Shown here piece after piece: positions 42,526-55,900 of a stretch of DNA of 64,000 bases (positions are counted from its first letter, which is position 1; each line of letters opens with the position of its first letter). The notes under the pieces are model-generated. The model made no database searches and was not told where the DNA came from. It saw nothing but the letters and a program-made list of their open reading frames with translations. Source of the stretch: Kitagawia praeruptora (lineage: Eukaryota > Streptophyta > Magnoliopsida > Apiales > Apiaceae); the NCBI GenBank assembly GCA_037693485.1, contig CM075344.1, forward strand, positions 18,994,501 through 19,058,500, read 5' to 3'. The translations under genes and the position numbers were made by a program.

Positions 42526-45500
42526 TGTAACACCCCCAGATCCAGGGTCAGGCATCTGGTCGTTACGGTCTCAATATCCAACCACAAAATCAACATAATT
42601 TAAATTACAACCTTGTGACCCAAAACAACAACATAAAACACACCCGTTATAGTCCCAGAGATGAAATCAGAGTAATCGTCAATATTATTAATCACAAGTT
42701 TGAGTTCTTACAACCCATAGAATTACAATTTTACAATTACATGCTCTTTGCCATCCATTGGTATATGCCATATATATAAATACATTTGATGCACAAATAC
42801 TAACAACTAGCCTACCAGAGGCTACATCCTTAGCAATGGTAGCTATGACCTCAGCGGTTAATCCTCTGACGGCTGACACCTGCCTATGCTGAGCACGCCT
42901 TGCGCGACCATCTGATCTAGCTGTTGTTGTGATATAAATAAATAAAGCAAGGGTGAGCAATAGCCCACCAAAAATATAATTGAACAGTGATAATATATAA
43001 CAGTCCAAAATATCTTTGAAACCATATGCCATGCATTAACGATGTAGTACCAATATAAGGTATGAGATGAAGTTACAAGGTAACTCAAAATATATTTGTT
43101 TTGAATAAATATCTGCTATGTCAAAGATGAGCCAGATATTATCAACTTTTCATAATAGAGGAACTTGCAGGAAGAATATTGCAATTCCAATTCAAACACT
43201 TTTCAAACCTGCCAATAATGATAAGGTTGCAGGAAATTTCCAACATTGAGAGATGAACTAATACTGGAGTTTGACGCGCCAGGAGACATAGCATTTACAC
43301 GATGATCAGTCGCATGTTATGTTCCCCACCTCTTGTTTACTACATGTAGAAGGAAGCACCGACGGATTTACTTGTCTACCGCCCTCTGGAACCCCCCGGC
43401 CAACGGTTGGGCCATTTGCTGGACCGGCGCCACTGGGTCACTTACGCATCTCCTAGTTCATTTCACATCCATAACTTTGAAACGTGAAGTTCCTCCCCCT
43501 TTCCCCAAGTATATTACTTGTTGATAGGACTCCACAAAGTAGTCGTATCTAGTTGGAAAGGAAAAATCACCAATATTTCCCAAGCTGATGCTTGTTAATG
43601 GATATAAACTTGTTCCATCAATTCTTACCCCTCGAGCGTTGAGGAGGTAACCAAACAGACTTATATCGATGCTTGAAAGAATCAAGATGTGAGTGACAAG
43701 ATAGTTTTAGCAAGTATAGGACCGGGCAGCCCAATAAATAACATCTCTCAAGTGAGGTCCCCTTATATATTTTTGGAAGTTGAGCGAGTATTTAAATCTT
43801 CTTATAAGATAGATTTAAATGGAAATAAAGTTTTGGGAACCTCCCCTTGACAAAAATAGTCATAAAATACTCCGAACTATTTTACACCATATCTGAAGAT
43901 GAAAGATAATCTTTGAATAATATGAATTATTATAAAAAGAACTTAAAAGAATTTAAATAAATATTCCAAGAATATTTATTAAATCAATAATAATTAAGGA
44001 ATATTATTAAATCATAATATTGCTCGTAAGTAATCCTCGAATAAATACATAGAATTATTTACTAAATAACTCTCTTCTTTAAATGAATATTTAAAATAAT
44101 ATTCATTAATTAAATAAGCCCAAGTAAATGTTTAAAATAATATTCACTAAATAAATCAAACATTAAATGAATACTTGAAAATAATATTCATTTAATAATT
44201 AATATTCTAAATAAATATCCAAATGATATTCTTTTAGCAATCAAACTTTAAAGGAATATTCGAAGCAATATTCCTTAAGTAAATAGAATTTCGAATGAAT
44301 ATCTTAAAATAATATTCATCAAGTACATAAAATCTTAAATGAATATTCACGATAATATTCATTTAATAAATAAATTTCCAAGAATACTAAAGTAATTACT
44401 CATTGAATAATCAAACTCTAAACGAATATTCGAAACTAATATTCATTTAAGTAATTAAAGCTCGAATGAATATTAAAATAATATTCAGCAAATAAATATA
44501 CGCGAATGAATATTCAAAATAATATTCATATAGTACCTCTCGATTGAGATAATATCCAAATAGCATTCCTCGAGTAATTTCCAAGTAATCAATACTTTAT
44601 GAAAATATAAATAATGTTTACTAATAACATTCCTCAAAATGAGTACTACTCTGCCGCTGGAATCCCTCCGGGTTTCCACGGCTATCTATATATCACAAAA
44701 TACTGACTCCCGGTCTTATATTTAAAGAATGAATATCATACGCCCTTCACTAAGAGTCTTAGCAAAACAATCTTGCTTATAACTGATAATTCATATCTAG
44801 TCTATAAACCAATATCAATTCAGGGAACAAGCATATCAATAGACTTGAAAGTAGGCATGCATGTTATGGCATAGGTATACAACAATCATTATATATATTA
44901 TCACAACAACAGTTCCAAGTATTGGAAACTTGTCTGGTAATCCTGTAGGGGTAGTGTGTCTCGTGTCGATCCAGTGATCTATAAATAGTCACAACAACCG
45001 AGGTCAATCACTTAACATTTCGAAGGTTAAGTATAACTTAACTTAAGTCATGTAAGTTTAGTCCAAAACACACCTCGAACCCACCCTTAATGTCAGATTT
45101 TTCGTATATCTTACTTAATCAATTATAACCTCGTTCTTTGCACCAATATGTGGTCTTGATAATTCTTAACAAGTTTCGTGTTTTAGTCGACTCGAAATTC
45201 CCTTTTTAACTTAGCCAAAAAGGGTGGCCAAATTAGTACCCCTAGGGTTGACTTTTCCGAGAATCACTATTTCGAGACTCGTACTTCAACACTTTTAATA
45301 AATCACTGGAAATGTATTTAATTATGAAACCACTTATAAAATCATCTTTGGTATTTGTAATATTTATAATAAAATTTCCAATTCGAAGCCACGAGTCTAA
45401 ATAGGTGAAATGTATTTTTGAAGTTCAGTCGACTACGGATCTTTACTATTCACACCTCTTTCACTAAAACGTTCATAACTCGGTAACCGTTAACTCAAAT

Positions 45501-47525
45501 GATGCACCGTTTTCGCATACATGATCTAGAGAATGTCTAGAAGGTAGCTAACTCAAAATTGGACTTAGATCAGAAGATTAATTTTTCGGAATTTTGCCAA
45601 AACAGGGCAGGAGGTTTTAATGAATAATGTTACCTCCGAAAAGTGGTTTCTTCGCACTTATCCTCGATTCGAACATTTTTATAAAATCGGAAAACGATCC
45701 ATTTTACTTGTGGTTTTCTCTCACGCCTTCCCTATGACCTCTAATATTTAATTACCATGATTCGTCACTGACTTAGTCATGTTAAGGGATTCCAATTTCA
45801 GTTACGAACTTTCGATTACGGTTTCGAACCTCTTTTACGAATTTAATCATAACTCCTAAACCGTAAGTCCATTTCATACGATCTTTATATCAAAACGAAG
45901 CTTATAACATAATCTAGCTTATCATGGAAGAAATCGAAGCTAATCAGTGACTTATACCTACTGTCAAACTCGTGTTCTTAAGGTTAACGAAATTTCGGCA
46001 TTACGACGGCTATAAATCGGATATTTACCAAATTCCAAAACTCCCAATAATCATGATATCTACTCCAAACAACATATACATGATTTATAACCATGAACTG
46101 AGGCCAAGCAATGCCTTTCCGTTCACCTAGGCTATTTTTAACATTTATCAAAACTAAACCATAATCATGCTTGTAATCATGCTTATAACTTACTATTAAC
46201 ATAACTAAGTTTAAATCCATCAAGAACAAGCATATACCCAAAGTAAGATCTAGGGTTCATGAGGTTTATACCTTCCTTGGAGAGTGTTAAAGCCCTTGCT
46301 AAGCCTTGTATAGTCCATGCCTATCCTTAACCAAGCTTGGATCATCCAAGAAATCAAGAAAACCAAGATTTGTTCTTGAAAACACTATTCACCCTCCTCT
46401 TAAATCATTTTTTTGAAAATGGAAAAAGATGAGTTTGATGCTAAGATTTTGAGGAGATCATTTTTATGAATTATAGGACTCACATAAAAAGTTTCAAGAT
46501 CAACAAATGGTTGGAAGTGGATTTTTGGTCTTTGAATTAACCAAAAATTTGAATGGTGTTGGTGGAGAGAGTTTGATATTTTTTTTGCTTGGTTTCTTTG
46601 ATCAATAATGCATAAAGTGGATGAGTTCTAGATAATATCTCATCTTGTATTACTTTAATAAAGTGATGATGCAAGGAATGATGTATTTTTCAAGCCATGT
46701 GTTGATCATTGGATGGTTATAAGCTAAGCATTGGTTTGATTTCTAAGTACTAGTTTGATTCCTAAGTATGCTAGTTGCTTGAGTCATCACTTGGTTACTT
46801 AGATATTTTCTAGTACCACATGCATGCACCTTGCCTTCTAGATTGCTCTTTTGCCCGGTTATTGCTCAATTTGATTGATCGTTCGCAGGAATATCTCAAG
46901 ATTTCTAGTTAGGGTTTTACCGAAAACCTTCTTAATATTTATAATAACATTCTCCATCTTTCTTAATACTTCTCGAATTTAAATTCTTTAAATCCCTTTT
47001 ATAAATCCTTAAGTCTGGCAGTGTCCAGGGAATTCTCGGAGAAAATGAAAGTGCTCTTTTTCTGAATCCGACAGCTTTTACATACACTTATTTTCCTCCT
47101 GGATCACTAATACGAACTCGGAAATCCGTTCCGAATACCGGATATAGCATTATTATACTAATATTCTAAATTCCACCAAAATCACTATTCATCACTTATT
47201 TTTATTTAATTCCTATAATTAGGAAAATGAACCTGGTTTACTCTCAAGTGCTCCTTAACCTTTTTACGGAACCGCTGGACTTATAATATATATTGATTTG
47301 GATGACACAAGAATAATCTTTCTTGGAATAATATAACTTATATCCTTAGGAGATAGATTATTCTTATTTATGCTATCAACCAACAGTATTCTTCATGACA
47401 TATGATCATTTAAATCTATACCCGTTCACATTCTTTGTTAATACCTTGTAGTCGGAGTCACTGTTCATTCTTTCATCAATACACATTAAAAGTTTTAATT
47501 CTACCCAAAAATCTTGGTTCTTACA
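42526..47525 (-). repeat. 3' LTR of the gypsy element (5000 bp)
   Basis: Nearly identical to 52959-57939. Short ORFs appear at matching positions in both copies (for example 45984-46241 and 56398-56655), but this is only the LTR identity and no domain is visible. The first kilobase has a GC-richer block (43360-43450); 43900-44540 is an array of AATATTC hairpins. Confidence 0.95.
43900..44540. repeat. Array of imperfect AATATTC palindromes in the 3' LTR
   Basis: About a dozen units of the type GAATATTC-A/GAAA-TAATATTCAT are separated by 15-25 bp of AAATAAAT-rich DNA. The same array is in the other LTR (54330-54950), where one 19-bp piece is deleted. Confidence 0.75.
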
Positions 47526-47540
47526 GTCTTCCCTCCTTAA
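47526..47540 (-). other. Polypurine tract of the gypsy element
   Basis: The minus strand reads TTAAGGAGGGAAGAC directly before the 3' LTR start TGTAAGAACC. Confidence 0.75.
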
Positions 47541-50500
47541 AAGGATTCCGTCCCGGAATCAGGTAGAAGACAATTGGGTACTTGTTGGTTATTTCGCTTT
47601 CCAATTCTCTGGTCGATCTTTACACATTCCAATCTTTCTAAAGCACATCATACTGGTGTTACAATACACCCTTTATCCGTTCTACCAATTCTTTGATACT
47701 TTCGCATAACACATCATCCGGTATACGCTCTTGTCCGTTCTTATACTATTAACCTTATTGGTACGTGCAGTGACTTCGGTATCACTAACGCGCTACGAAG
47801 TCCAGAGATAACCTCACTCGAAATTTTGCAATTCCTAATCGCTTTAATCTTCGCAATCTCGATGTATATATATTTAGGTGGAGAATTTATCGAGAGATCA
47901 CTGTGACGAATGAACATTTGTTATATTGCATAGCTAGTACAGAAGGGGGCCAGCCTTTAGTACTTGACAAGCAATTAAACAATTAATGGCATTCCACTTA
48001 GACTCCTATCACACAGACAGAGAGTCACGTAGTATTACCTCCCCTCCTTAAAGGGTTGTTCTTCTCAGTTTAGAAGAAGATAAATAAGGGAAAAGAAAAG
48101 GAACGAATTTCAAAGAATCATATAAGAAAGTTTTCATGATTGTCAAAATATCATACTTAGAATTTTCCTCTGAACTATAGAGGTTTATTAGAGAAGAAAA
48201 TAATCATATTCGTATTAAATACTACTTTTTCGTAATCTCACATATCACATGTCCTTGCTGCTCTGTCCATCATTCTATGGACCTATACTCTTGCTCGATA
48301 TTAGCACCACTAACTTTTTGGAAAATCCTTCAACCTCTCAGGTTAAATCTTGGATTTCCCGCTTGACATTATTATTACTCACATTTCATGCCCCGACACT
48401 GGCTCTTTTATACTCATAATTCTAACACTATCAGGTTGTCATTCCGAGAGCTCGTTAAGAAAACCCATTCATCACTCCATTCATAACATTCCTTGCTTCA
48501 CATTCCATAATTATTTCCCAATCTTTTCTTTATCAATCACATCCTTCATATTGTCTAATTCTTATTTACTCTTGTTGTTTAACTCTATCGTCATCTCAGT
48601 GTTGAGACACTCGCCACCTTTACTCAATACGTGTTACACGTTTGGGGTCGAATTTTCCTTTGTTCAACCGTCTAGATTTCACTTTCTCATTCCATGAGTC
48701 TCTTTATTTCTCAATCAACTATTCCATATTTCCTCGGATTTTCCAAACTTAAAAGGAGTCAATTTGTATGTCATTCATGCTCCTAATTCCAACTTTCCGT
48801 TTTGGCCAATACCCTTACCTTGCCAATTCCATACTTTTCTCGCTTCATTACTGGAGATTCTCATGAGTACGCCTATCTGACTCTCTTATTAATTCCCAAT
48901 TCTATTTCCATCTCTATCAGTCTCTTGTTTTTATTTCTACCATAATCATTTATGAACCATCATAACCTAATTCTTCATTTCAAATATCCCGTCGTTCCAG
49001 AAATTACACCATCCGAAATAAACCTGGATGATTTCTCTAACTTAGATTCAATTCGACATTTCCACAGTCGTTACCACCTAATTTCTCAGAAGGATCACCA
49101 TCGCTTATCGTTTACGCAGTGATTGAATAACTAAACGTACGGGTTTCATAATTGTCAATTCAAGATCCTCTAGGAAAACAAAATAATCACTATTCCCTAT
49201 CCATAGGGAATGCTTCCTGAACTTGACGTAGATATTACATGAAGCAGATAAAATTGCAAAAGAGCTTCCAGCATCGCAGCTGAAACAAGCTGGTGAGATT
49301 ATTAATCATATATCTCCGGTAGAAGACTAAAAGCTTAGCGGTTTGCTTAATCGCTTGCCAACCTCATAATTCTCTATCTTGTTTGCACAGAAATACACCA
49401 ACATAAACTTGCTTGTCATTCATCATCGTGCCATTTGGCTTATCAGTATTTGTACCCTCTCTATTTCTGGTCATTTACTACCAATTCATTGTTACTTAAC
49501 CTCCCCTCTCTCTTTCCAAAGAAAAGGCGAGTCTCTTGGGGAATTTGGTCTGGTCTGTCGTAGAGCCTCCTAATGTTGGTAATGTGCTACTGGCAACATC
49601 AGGAATCGAATCTTTACTTAAACTATTCTTATAGTTGATCCTGGCAAAATCATTAGACGGAATGTAACTTCCTCTACCACATTATGACCATCAAGGTCCT
49701 TACATTATCATTCTATTTCTTTGGTCTGAGCATTTATACTTACTCCCCTATACTTAAAGTGTCGGCCACCTCGTTGGCCTTTCCTAATTATAATAATTTC
49801 TTGAGATCAATGTTTTCTGGATCTATTCCAACTCAGGGTGGAAGCATTCTCCCTTAAATTCTGCTGAATGAGAGAAAGCATCTATCAGTCTCTTCCAAAA
49901 GTCATTGCTTCCACCTTTCTAGTGCGATCTTGACTACAGGTACTCCAAATCATACCTAGGATATTTCCTTACTTAACTCCCTTCTTGTTTTTTAGGATAA
50001 TCTCAACCTTATTGGTTCAATCCATACTTTTACATGGTTTCACACATGCTTCATCTGGCCTTATTGTTGCTATGTCATACATTCCTTACCAAACTTCCCA
50101 TTTGAAGTTTAGAATATTAGCACTTCCCTTATAAGGTTTCTTAGGCCGTCCTCATCATTCCTCCTGCATCTCCTGGTTACAGGGTATATCAAACATCATT
50201 AGTCAATTCTATAACATCTATGTCTATGTACTTTTGGAGACTCCTTTCCACAAATCCTTACAGGTTATTGATACTTTGGTCGATTCAACTTATATCGTTT
50301 GAATTCACAATGTCTTTGTTAGGGGTGATGCTATCCTTTGTGCATCCCCCAGGGTTCGTATTAATCTATGGACATTCTATCCTCAATTCCATTTTCGAGG
50401 AATACTTACATCCTGTACTTGGCAATTTTAATCATATATCCATAATAAGGGTCTCTTTTCAATCATTCCAATCTTGATAATCTATAGGTAGCTTAATGTT

Positions 50501-52941
50501 ACCTCTCCTTTCAAATGAATGTTAGTCTATATGACTTTCCAAAAGACAACATATGTCTATCTGTCTTTCTTACAGAACTTGGTAATGGTAGCAAGGATGT
50601 TCTGGAAGATATTGGTCGTGATCAACGTGAATTTCTTAGTGCCTAATACATCTAGGGTATTTATAAAATCCATCCTCATGTATCTCAATTCATTTTACAT
50701 CAAAAGTTCTCACGGTTGGCACTTTGTTAGAAGCACCCCGCTTTGTCCTTACATTGCTGGTTCAATCACTTGATAATCCTTAGTGACTTGGCCCCACTGG
50801 CCATGCTAAAATATGTGAGTTTAGGGGTCGGCTAATAGCATTACTTTTCTAGCAATTGCTGGCATAGTGCCTTCTACTTGATACCTTTTGATCTTTTCAA
50901 AAACTTCACTCCATATAAGTCTCAATCGACTCCTCAATGATGTATTCAGATAATCCGAAAGACAAGGTTTGCCGAATTTTGTCCAATTCCTTTCCAGGAT
51001 TAGGGAAACTTCAGTCAATCTATCCACCCACTGGTTACATTAAGAAAATCCATTTCGATACCCAAAGAATATTTCTATGAACATCCGAGCTGGTCGAACC
51101 ATAAACAGTTACAGTAGCGAAATGATTGACATAAAGCTGGGAGTTTAATCATTAGAAGGAAATCAAATATACATCGTCCTTAGAAGGGGAATCAAAAGTT
51201 TCAAACTAAACATGCCATACCTCCCCGATACATGCTTGTCCTAATAGTCGATACTACCGAATACCAGTCTACTTAACAACTAGTCTCAGAAGGAACGCTA
51301 CCATCGGGGTCAGTCGCTTCCCAGAATTGGCACTACCAAGGTCATCCGAATCTAGTGAACCGTGTTGTCCAATTGTATTCGAAAATTATGTTGTCATGTT
51401 GCACAAGCACAACACCTAAACCTGTACGAGGTGCATCCTAATATATTTCAAAATTCTCCTTCTTCCATTAGGTAACGCCAATGCTGGGTCATCACCAGTT
51501 TTTATCTTTAACTCCAGGGAGATTTTCCCCCATTTATCTTGTCCATTCAAACTTTTATCCTTACAATAAGTCGGGTTACGGGACTGCACTCTCTATAACG
51601 TCCTGAGCAAATCTTTGGTAATACCTTGTGAATCTTATGAAATTTCTCACCTTTGCCAGTGTGGTTGGCCAATCTCCATTTGAAACTGTCTTTAACTTGG
51701 TAGGGCCGACCAACACTACTCTTATTGATCATGTGTCCTATTGTTGGACTTCATTTTGCTAAAACTCTTATTTCGAGAACATGTCCTACACCTGTTCTTT
51801 CAGGTTGCATCTAAAAGCATTCTCAATTACATCTCAACCACTGCTTGCCTTGCCTAATCCCTTTATGATTCAGTGTCAGAATAAACTTAAGGTAACTACC
51901 ATAATCCATTCAAGGAATAGAAAAAATTTAATATTCCTTTGAATCACATGCTTCTAATGTTTCTGGTCCATCCTTCCACTGAATTGAACTAGACTTATAC
52001 TTGGTTCCTGACAATAGCCTTATTACTAGTTTATCACAGACTCACTGGTCTTCTCCTCTTGTAGGTTCTGAGATCATTGTCTCACTTACTACTTCCTTAT
52101 ATTCTTTATCCATTCAGGCTATCACTTTCCATTATCTTTACTTTCTAGGCTGATCCATTCATAAAATGGACATCTCACTGGATAAACCACCTCATCAATC
52201 TCAATTGACTTTATAAATTATAACCTAGGAAATCTGCCTTCTCATGGCGAATTATCATTAATAAGATTCACACTAATCCATTTATCAAATAATGTGGCAC
52301 TTGCTGCCTCTATCTCAACTGCTCCTGGAGACTCTGCTCCCTGACATATATTGATGCCTTTGATAATCATGCATCATTCTCACTCTTTTCCCTCTGATCT
52401 GGAAGTCTCTAAGGATTCTTATCTAACCCCATATAAGATCTCAAGTAATTCCCCGAATCCGTTTTGTTTGCTGGTACTTTATCCGGCAGTCCAGCTATAG
52501 ATCCAATATACCTCTTTAATTCTCTTCATAATATATCAGTTCTTTACGCTCACTTCTCTGAGCACTATATCCAGATTCTTACAGTCTCTCTGGATGCAGC
52601 CCTCATCTCCTCAAGGTAAACTTCCCTGTCTCTAACAGGATTCTCCCCCTCTGCTGGAACCTCTTCCGGGTCCTCAGTAGGGTACTCTATCGCATTCACC
52701 ATCCGATCGTCAGCATATAATCAGGCATCATCGTGCTGCTGCTCGTATGCCTCAAGGTCTGTCGCCTTACTAGTCGGTACAAGAACGAGCTAAGTTACTA
52801 TCATGATACTTAATAGTTCCCATAAGGGTTTTATATGTCAATACTACATTAAGTAGTCCGACTATGAACTTGGCAAGAGTTCTTATTATCTTAATAAATT
52901 TATTGTTTTAACGTCGCGTCATCTCTGGGATATATAACGCT
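47541..52941 (-). pseudogene. pol: Decayed internal region of the gypsy element, with RT/RNase H remnant
   Basis: No ORF longer than about 115 codons is present on either strand. On the minus strand, about 51340-51680 translates in one frame to DWPTTLAKVRNFIRFTRYYQ, KFEW, then NFEIY-stop-DAPRTGLGVVLVQH. This follows the Ty3 RT-RNase H junction (WP....VR.F.....YY..F, then FE.Y.DAS..GLG.VL.Q) but with about eight stops in 110 codons. Next to the polypurine tract the last minus-strand codons resemble the usual polyprotein end (YLIPGRNPFK). Integrase and gag could not be resolved by eye. The short plus-strand ORFs at 48350-50773 have no recognisable domain. Confidence 0.7.
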
Positions 52942-52954
52942 CTCTCTGATACCA
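52942..52954 (-). other. Primer binding site (initiator Met) of the gypsy element
   Basis: The minus strand reads TGGTATCAGAGAG, separated by four bases from the 5' LTR end GTGTTACA. It matches the tRNA-iMet complement over the first 11 bases. Confidence 0.85.
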
Positions 52955-52958
52955 TTTT

Positions 52959-55900
52959 TGTAACACCCCCAGATCCAGGGTCAGGGATCTGGTCGTTACG
53001 GTCTCAATATCCAACCACAAAATCAACATAATTTAAATTACAACCTTGTGACCCAAAACAACAACATAAAACACACCCGTTATAGTCCCAGAGATGAAAT
53101 CAGAGTAATCGTCAATATTATTAATCACAAGTTTGAGTTCTTACAACCCATAGAATTACAATTTTACAATTACATGCTCTTTGCCATCCATTGGTATATG
53201 CCATATATATAAATACATTTGATGCACAAATACTAACAACTAGCCTACCAGAGGCTACATCCTTAGCAATGGTAGCTATGACCTCAGCGGTTAATCCTCT
53301 GACGGCTAACACCTGCCTATGCTGAGCACGCCTTGCGCGGCCATCTGATCTAGCTGTTGTTGTGATATAAATAAATAAAGCAAGGGTGAGCAATAGCCCA
53401 CCAAAAATATAATTGAACAGTGATAATATATAACATTCCAAAATATCTTTGAAACCATATGCCATGCATTAACGATGTAGTACCAATATAAGGTATGAGA
53501 TGAAGTTACAAGGTAACTCAAAATATATTTGTTTTGAATAAATATCTGCTATGTCAAAGATGAGCCAGATATTATCAACTTTTCATAATAGAGGAACTTG
53601 CAGGAAGAATATTGCAATTCCAATTCAAACACTTTTCAAACCTGCCAATAATGATAAGGTTGCAGGAAATTTCCAACATTGAGAGATGAACTAATACTGG
53701 AGTTTGACGCGCCAGGAGACATAGCATTTACACGATGATCAGTCGCATGTTATGCTCCCCACCTCTTGTTTACTACATGTAGAAGGAAGCACCGACGGAT
53801 TTACTTGTCTACCGCCCTCTGGAACCCCCCGGCCAACGGTTGGGCCATTTGCTGGACCGGCGCCACTGGGTCACTTACGCATCTCCTAGTTCATTTCACA
53901 TCCATAACTTTGAAACGTGAAGTTCCTCCCCCTTTCCCCAAGTATATTACTTGTTGATAGGACTTCACAAAGTAGTCGTATCTAGTTGGAAAGGAAAAAT
54001 CACCAATATTTCCCAAGCTGATGCTTGTTAATGGATATAAACTTGTTCCATCAATTCTTACCCCTCGAGCGTTGAGGAGGTAACCAAACAGACTTATATC
54101 GATGCTTGAAAGAATCAAGATGTGAGTTACAAGATAGTTTTAGCAAGTATAGGACCGGGCAACCCAATAAATAACATCTCTCAAGTGAGGTCCCCTTATA
54201 TATTTTTGGAAGTTGAGCGAGTATTTAAATCTTCTTATAAGATAGATTTAAATGGAAATAAAGTTTTGGGAACCTCCCCTTGACAAAAATAGTCATAAAA
54301 TACTCCGAACTATTTTACACCATATCTGAAGATGAAAGATAATCTTTGAATAATATGAATTATTATAAAAAGAACTTAAAAGAATTTAAATAAATATTCC
54401 AAGAATATTTATTAAATCAATAATAATTAAGGAATATGATTAAATCATAATATTGCTCGTAAGTAATCCTCGAATAAATACATAGAATTATTTACTAAAT
54501 AACTCTCTTCTTTAAATGAATATTCAAAATAATATTCATTAATTAAATAAGCCCAAGCAAATGTTTAAAATAATATTCACTAAATAAATCAAACATTAAA
54601 TGAATATTTGAAAATAATATTCATTTAATAATTAATATTCTAAATAAATATCCAAATGATATTCTTTTAGCAATCAAACTTTAAAGGAATATTCGAAGCA
54701 ATATTCCTTAAGTAAATAGAACTTCGAATGAATATCTTAAAATAATATTCATCAAGTACATAAAATCTTAAATGAATATTCACGATAATATTCATTTAAT
54801 AAATAAATTTCCAAGAATACTAAAGTAATTACTCATTGAATAATCAAACTCTAAAAGAATATTCGAAACTAATATTCATTTAAGTAATTAAAGCTCGAAT
54901 GAATATTAAAATAATATTCAGCAAATAAATATACGCGAATGAATATTCACCTCTCGATTGAGATAATATCCAAATAGCATTCCTCGAGTAATTTCCAAGT
55001 AATCAATACTTTATGAAAATATAAATAATGTTTACTAATAACATTCCTCAAAATGAGTACTACTCTGCCGCTGGAATCCCTCCGGGTTTCCACGGCTATC
55101 TATATATCACAAAATACTGACTCCCGGTCTTATATTTAAAGAATGAATATCATACGCCCTTCACTAAGGGTCTTAGCAAAACAATCTTGCTTATAACTGA
55201 TAATTCATATCTAGTCTATAAACCAATATCAATTCAGGGAACAAGCATATCAATAGACTTGAAAGTAGGCATGCATGTTATGGCATAGGTATACAACAAT
55301 CATTATATATATTATCACAACAACAGTTCCAAGTATTGGAAACTTGTCTGGTAATCCTGTAGGGGTAGTGTGTCTCGTGTCGATCCAGTGATCTATAAAT
55401 AGTCACAACAACCGAGGTCAATCACTTAACATTTCGAAGGTTAAGTATAACTTAACTTAAGTCATGTAAGTTTAGTCCAAAACACACCTCGAACCCACCC
55501 TTAATGTCAGATTTTTCGTATATCTTACTTAATCAATTATAACCTCGTTCTTTGCACCAATATGTGGTCTTGATAATTCTTAACAAGTTTCGTGTTTTAG
55601 TCGACTCGAAATTCCCTTTTTAACTTAGCCAAAAAGGGTGGCCAAATTAGTACCCCTAGGGTTGACTTTTCCGAGAATCACTATTTCGAGACTCGTACTT
55701 CAACACTTTTAATAAATCAATGGAAACGTATTTAATTATGAAACCACTTATAAAATCATCTTTGGTATTTGTAATATTTATCATAAAATTTCCAATTCGA
55801 AGCCACGAGTCTAAATAGGTGAAATGTATTTTTGAAGTTCAGTCGACTACGGATCTTTACTATTCACACCTCTTTCACTAAAACGTTCATAACTCGGTAA

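Noticed and set aside
48350..50773. Plus-strand ORFs of 60-115 codons inside the gypsy element
   Set aside because: They run antisense to the element and show no domain; chance ORFs in a decayed pol.
43333..54118. Pairs of similar short ORFs (43333-43524 and 53766-53957; 43458-43685 and 53891-54118; 42688-43032 and 53121-53465) that look like conserved duplicated genes
   Set aside because: They sit at equivalent places in the two LTRs of one gypsy element; the conservation is just LTR identity.
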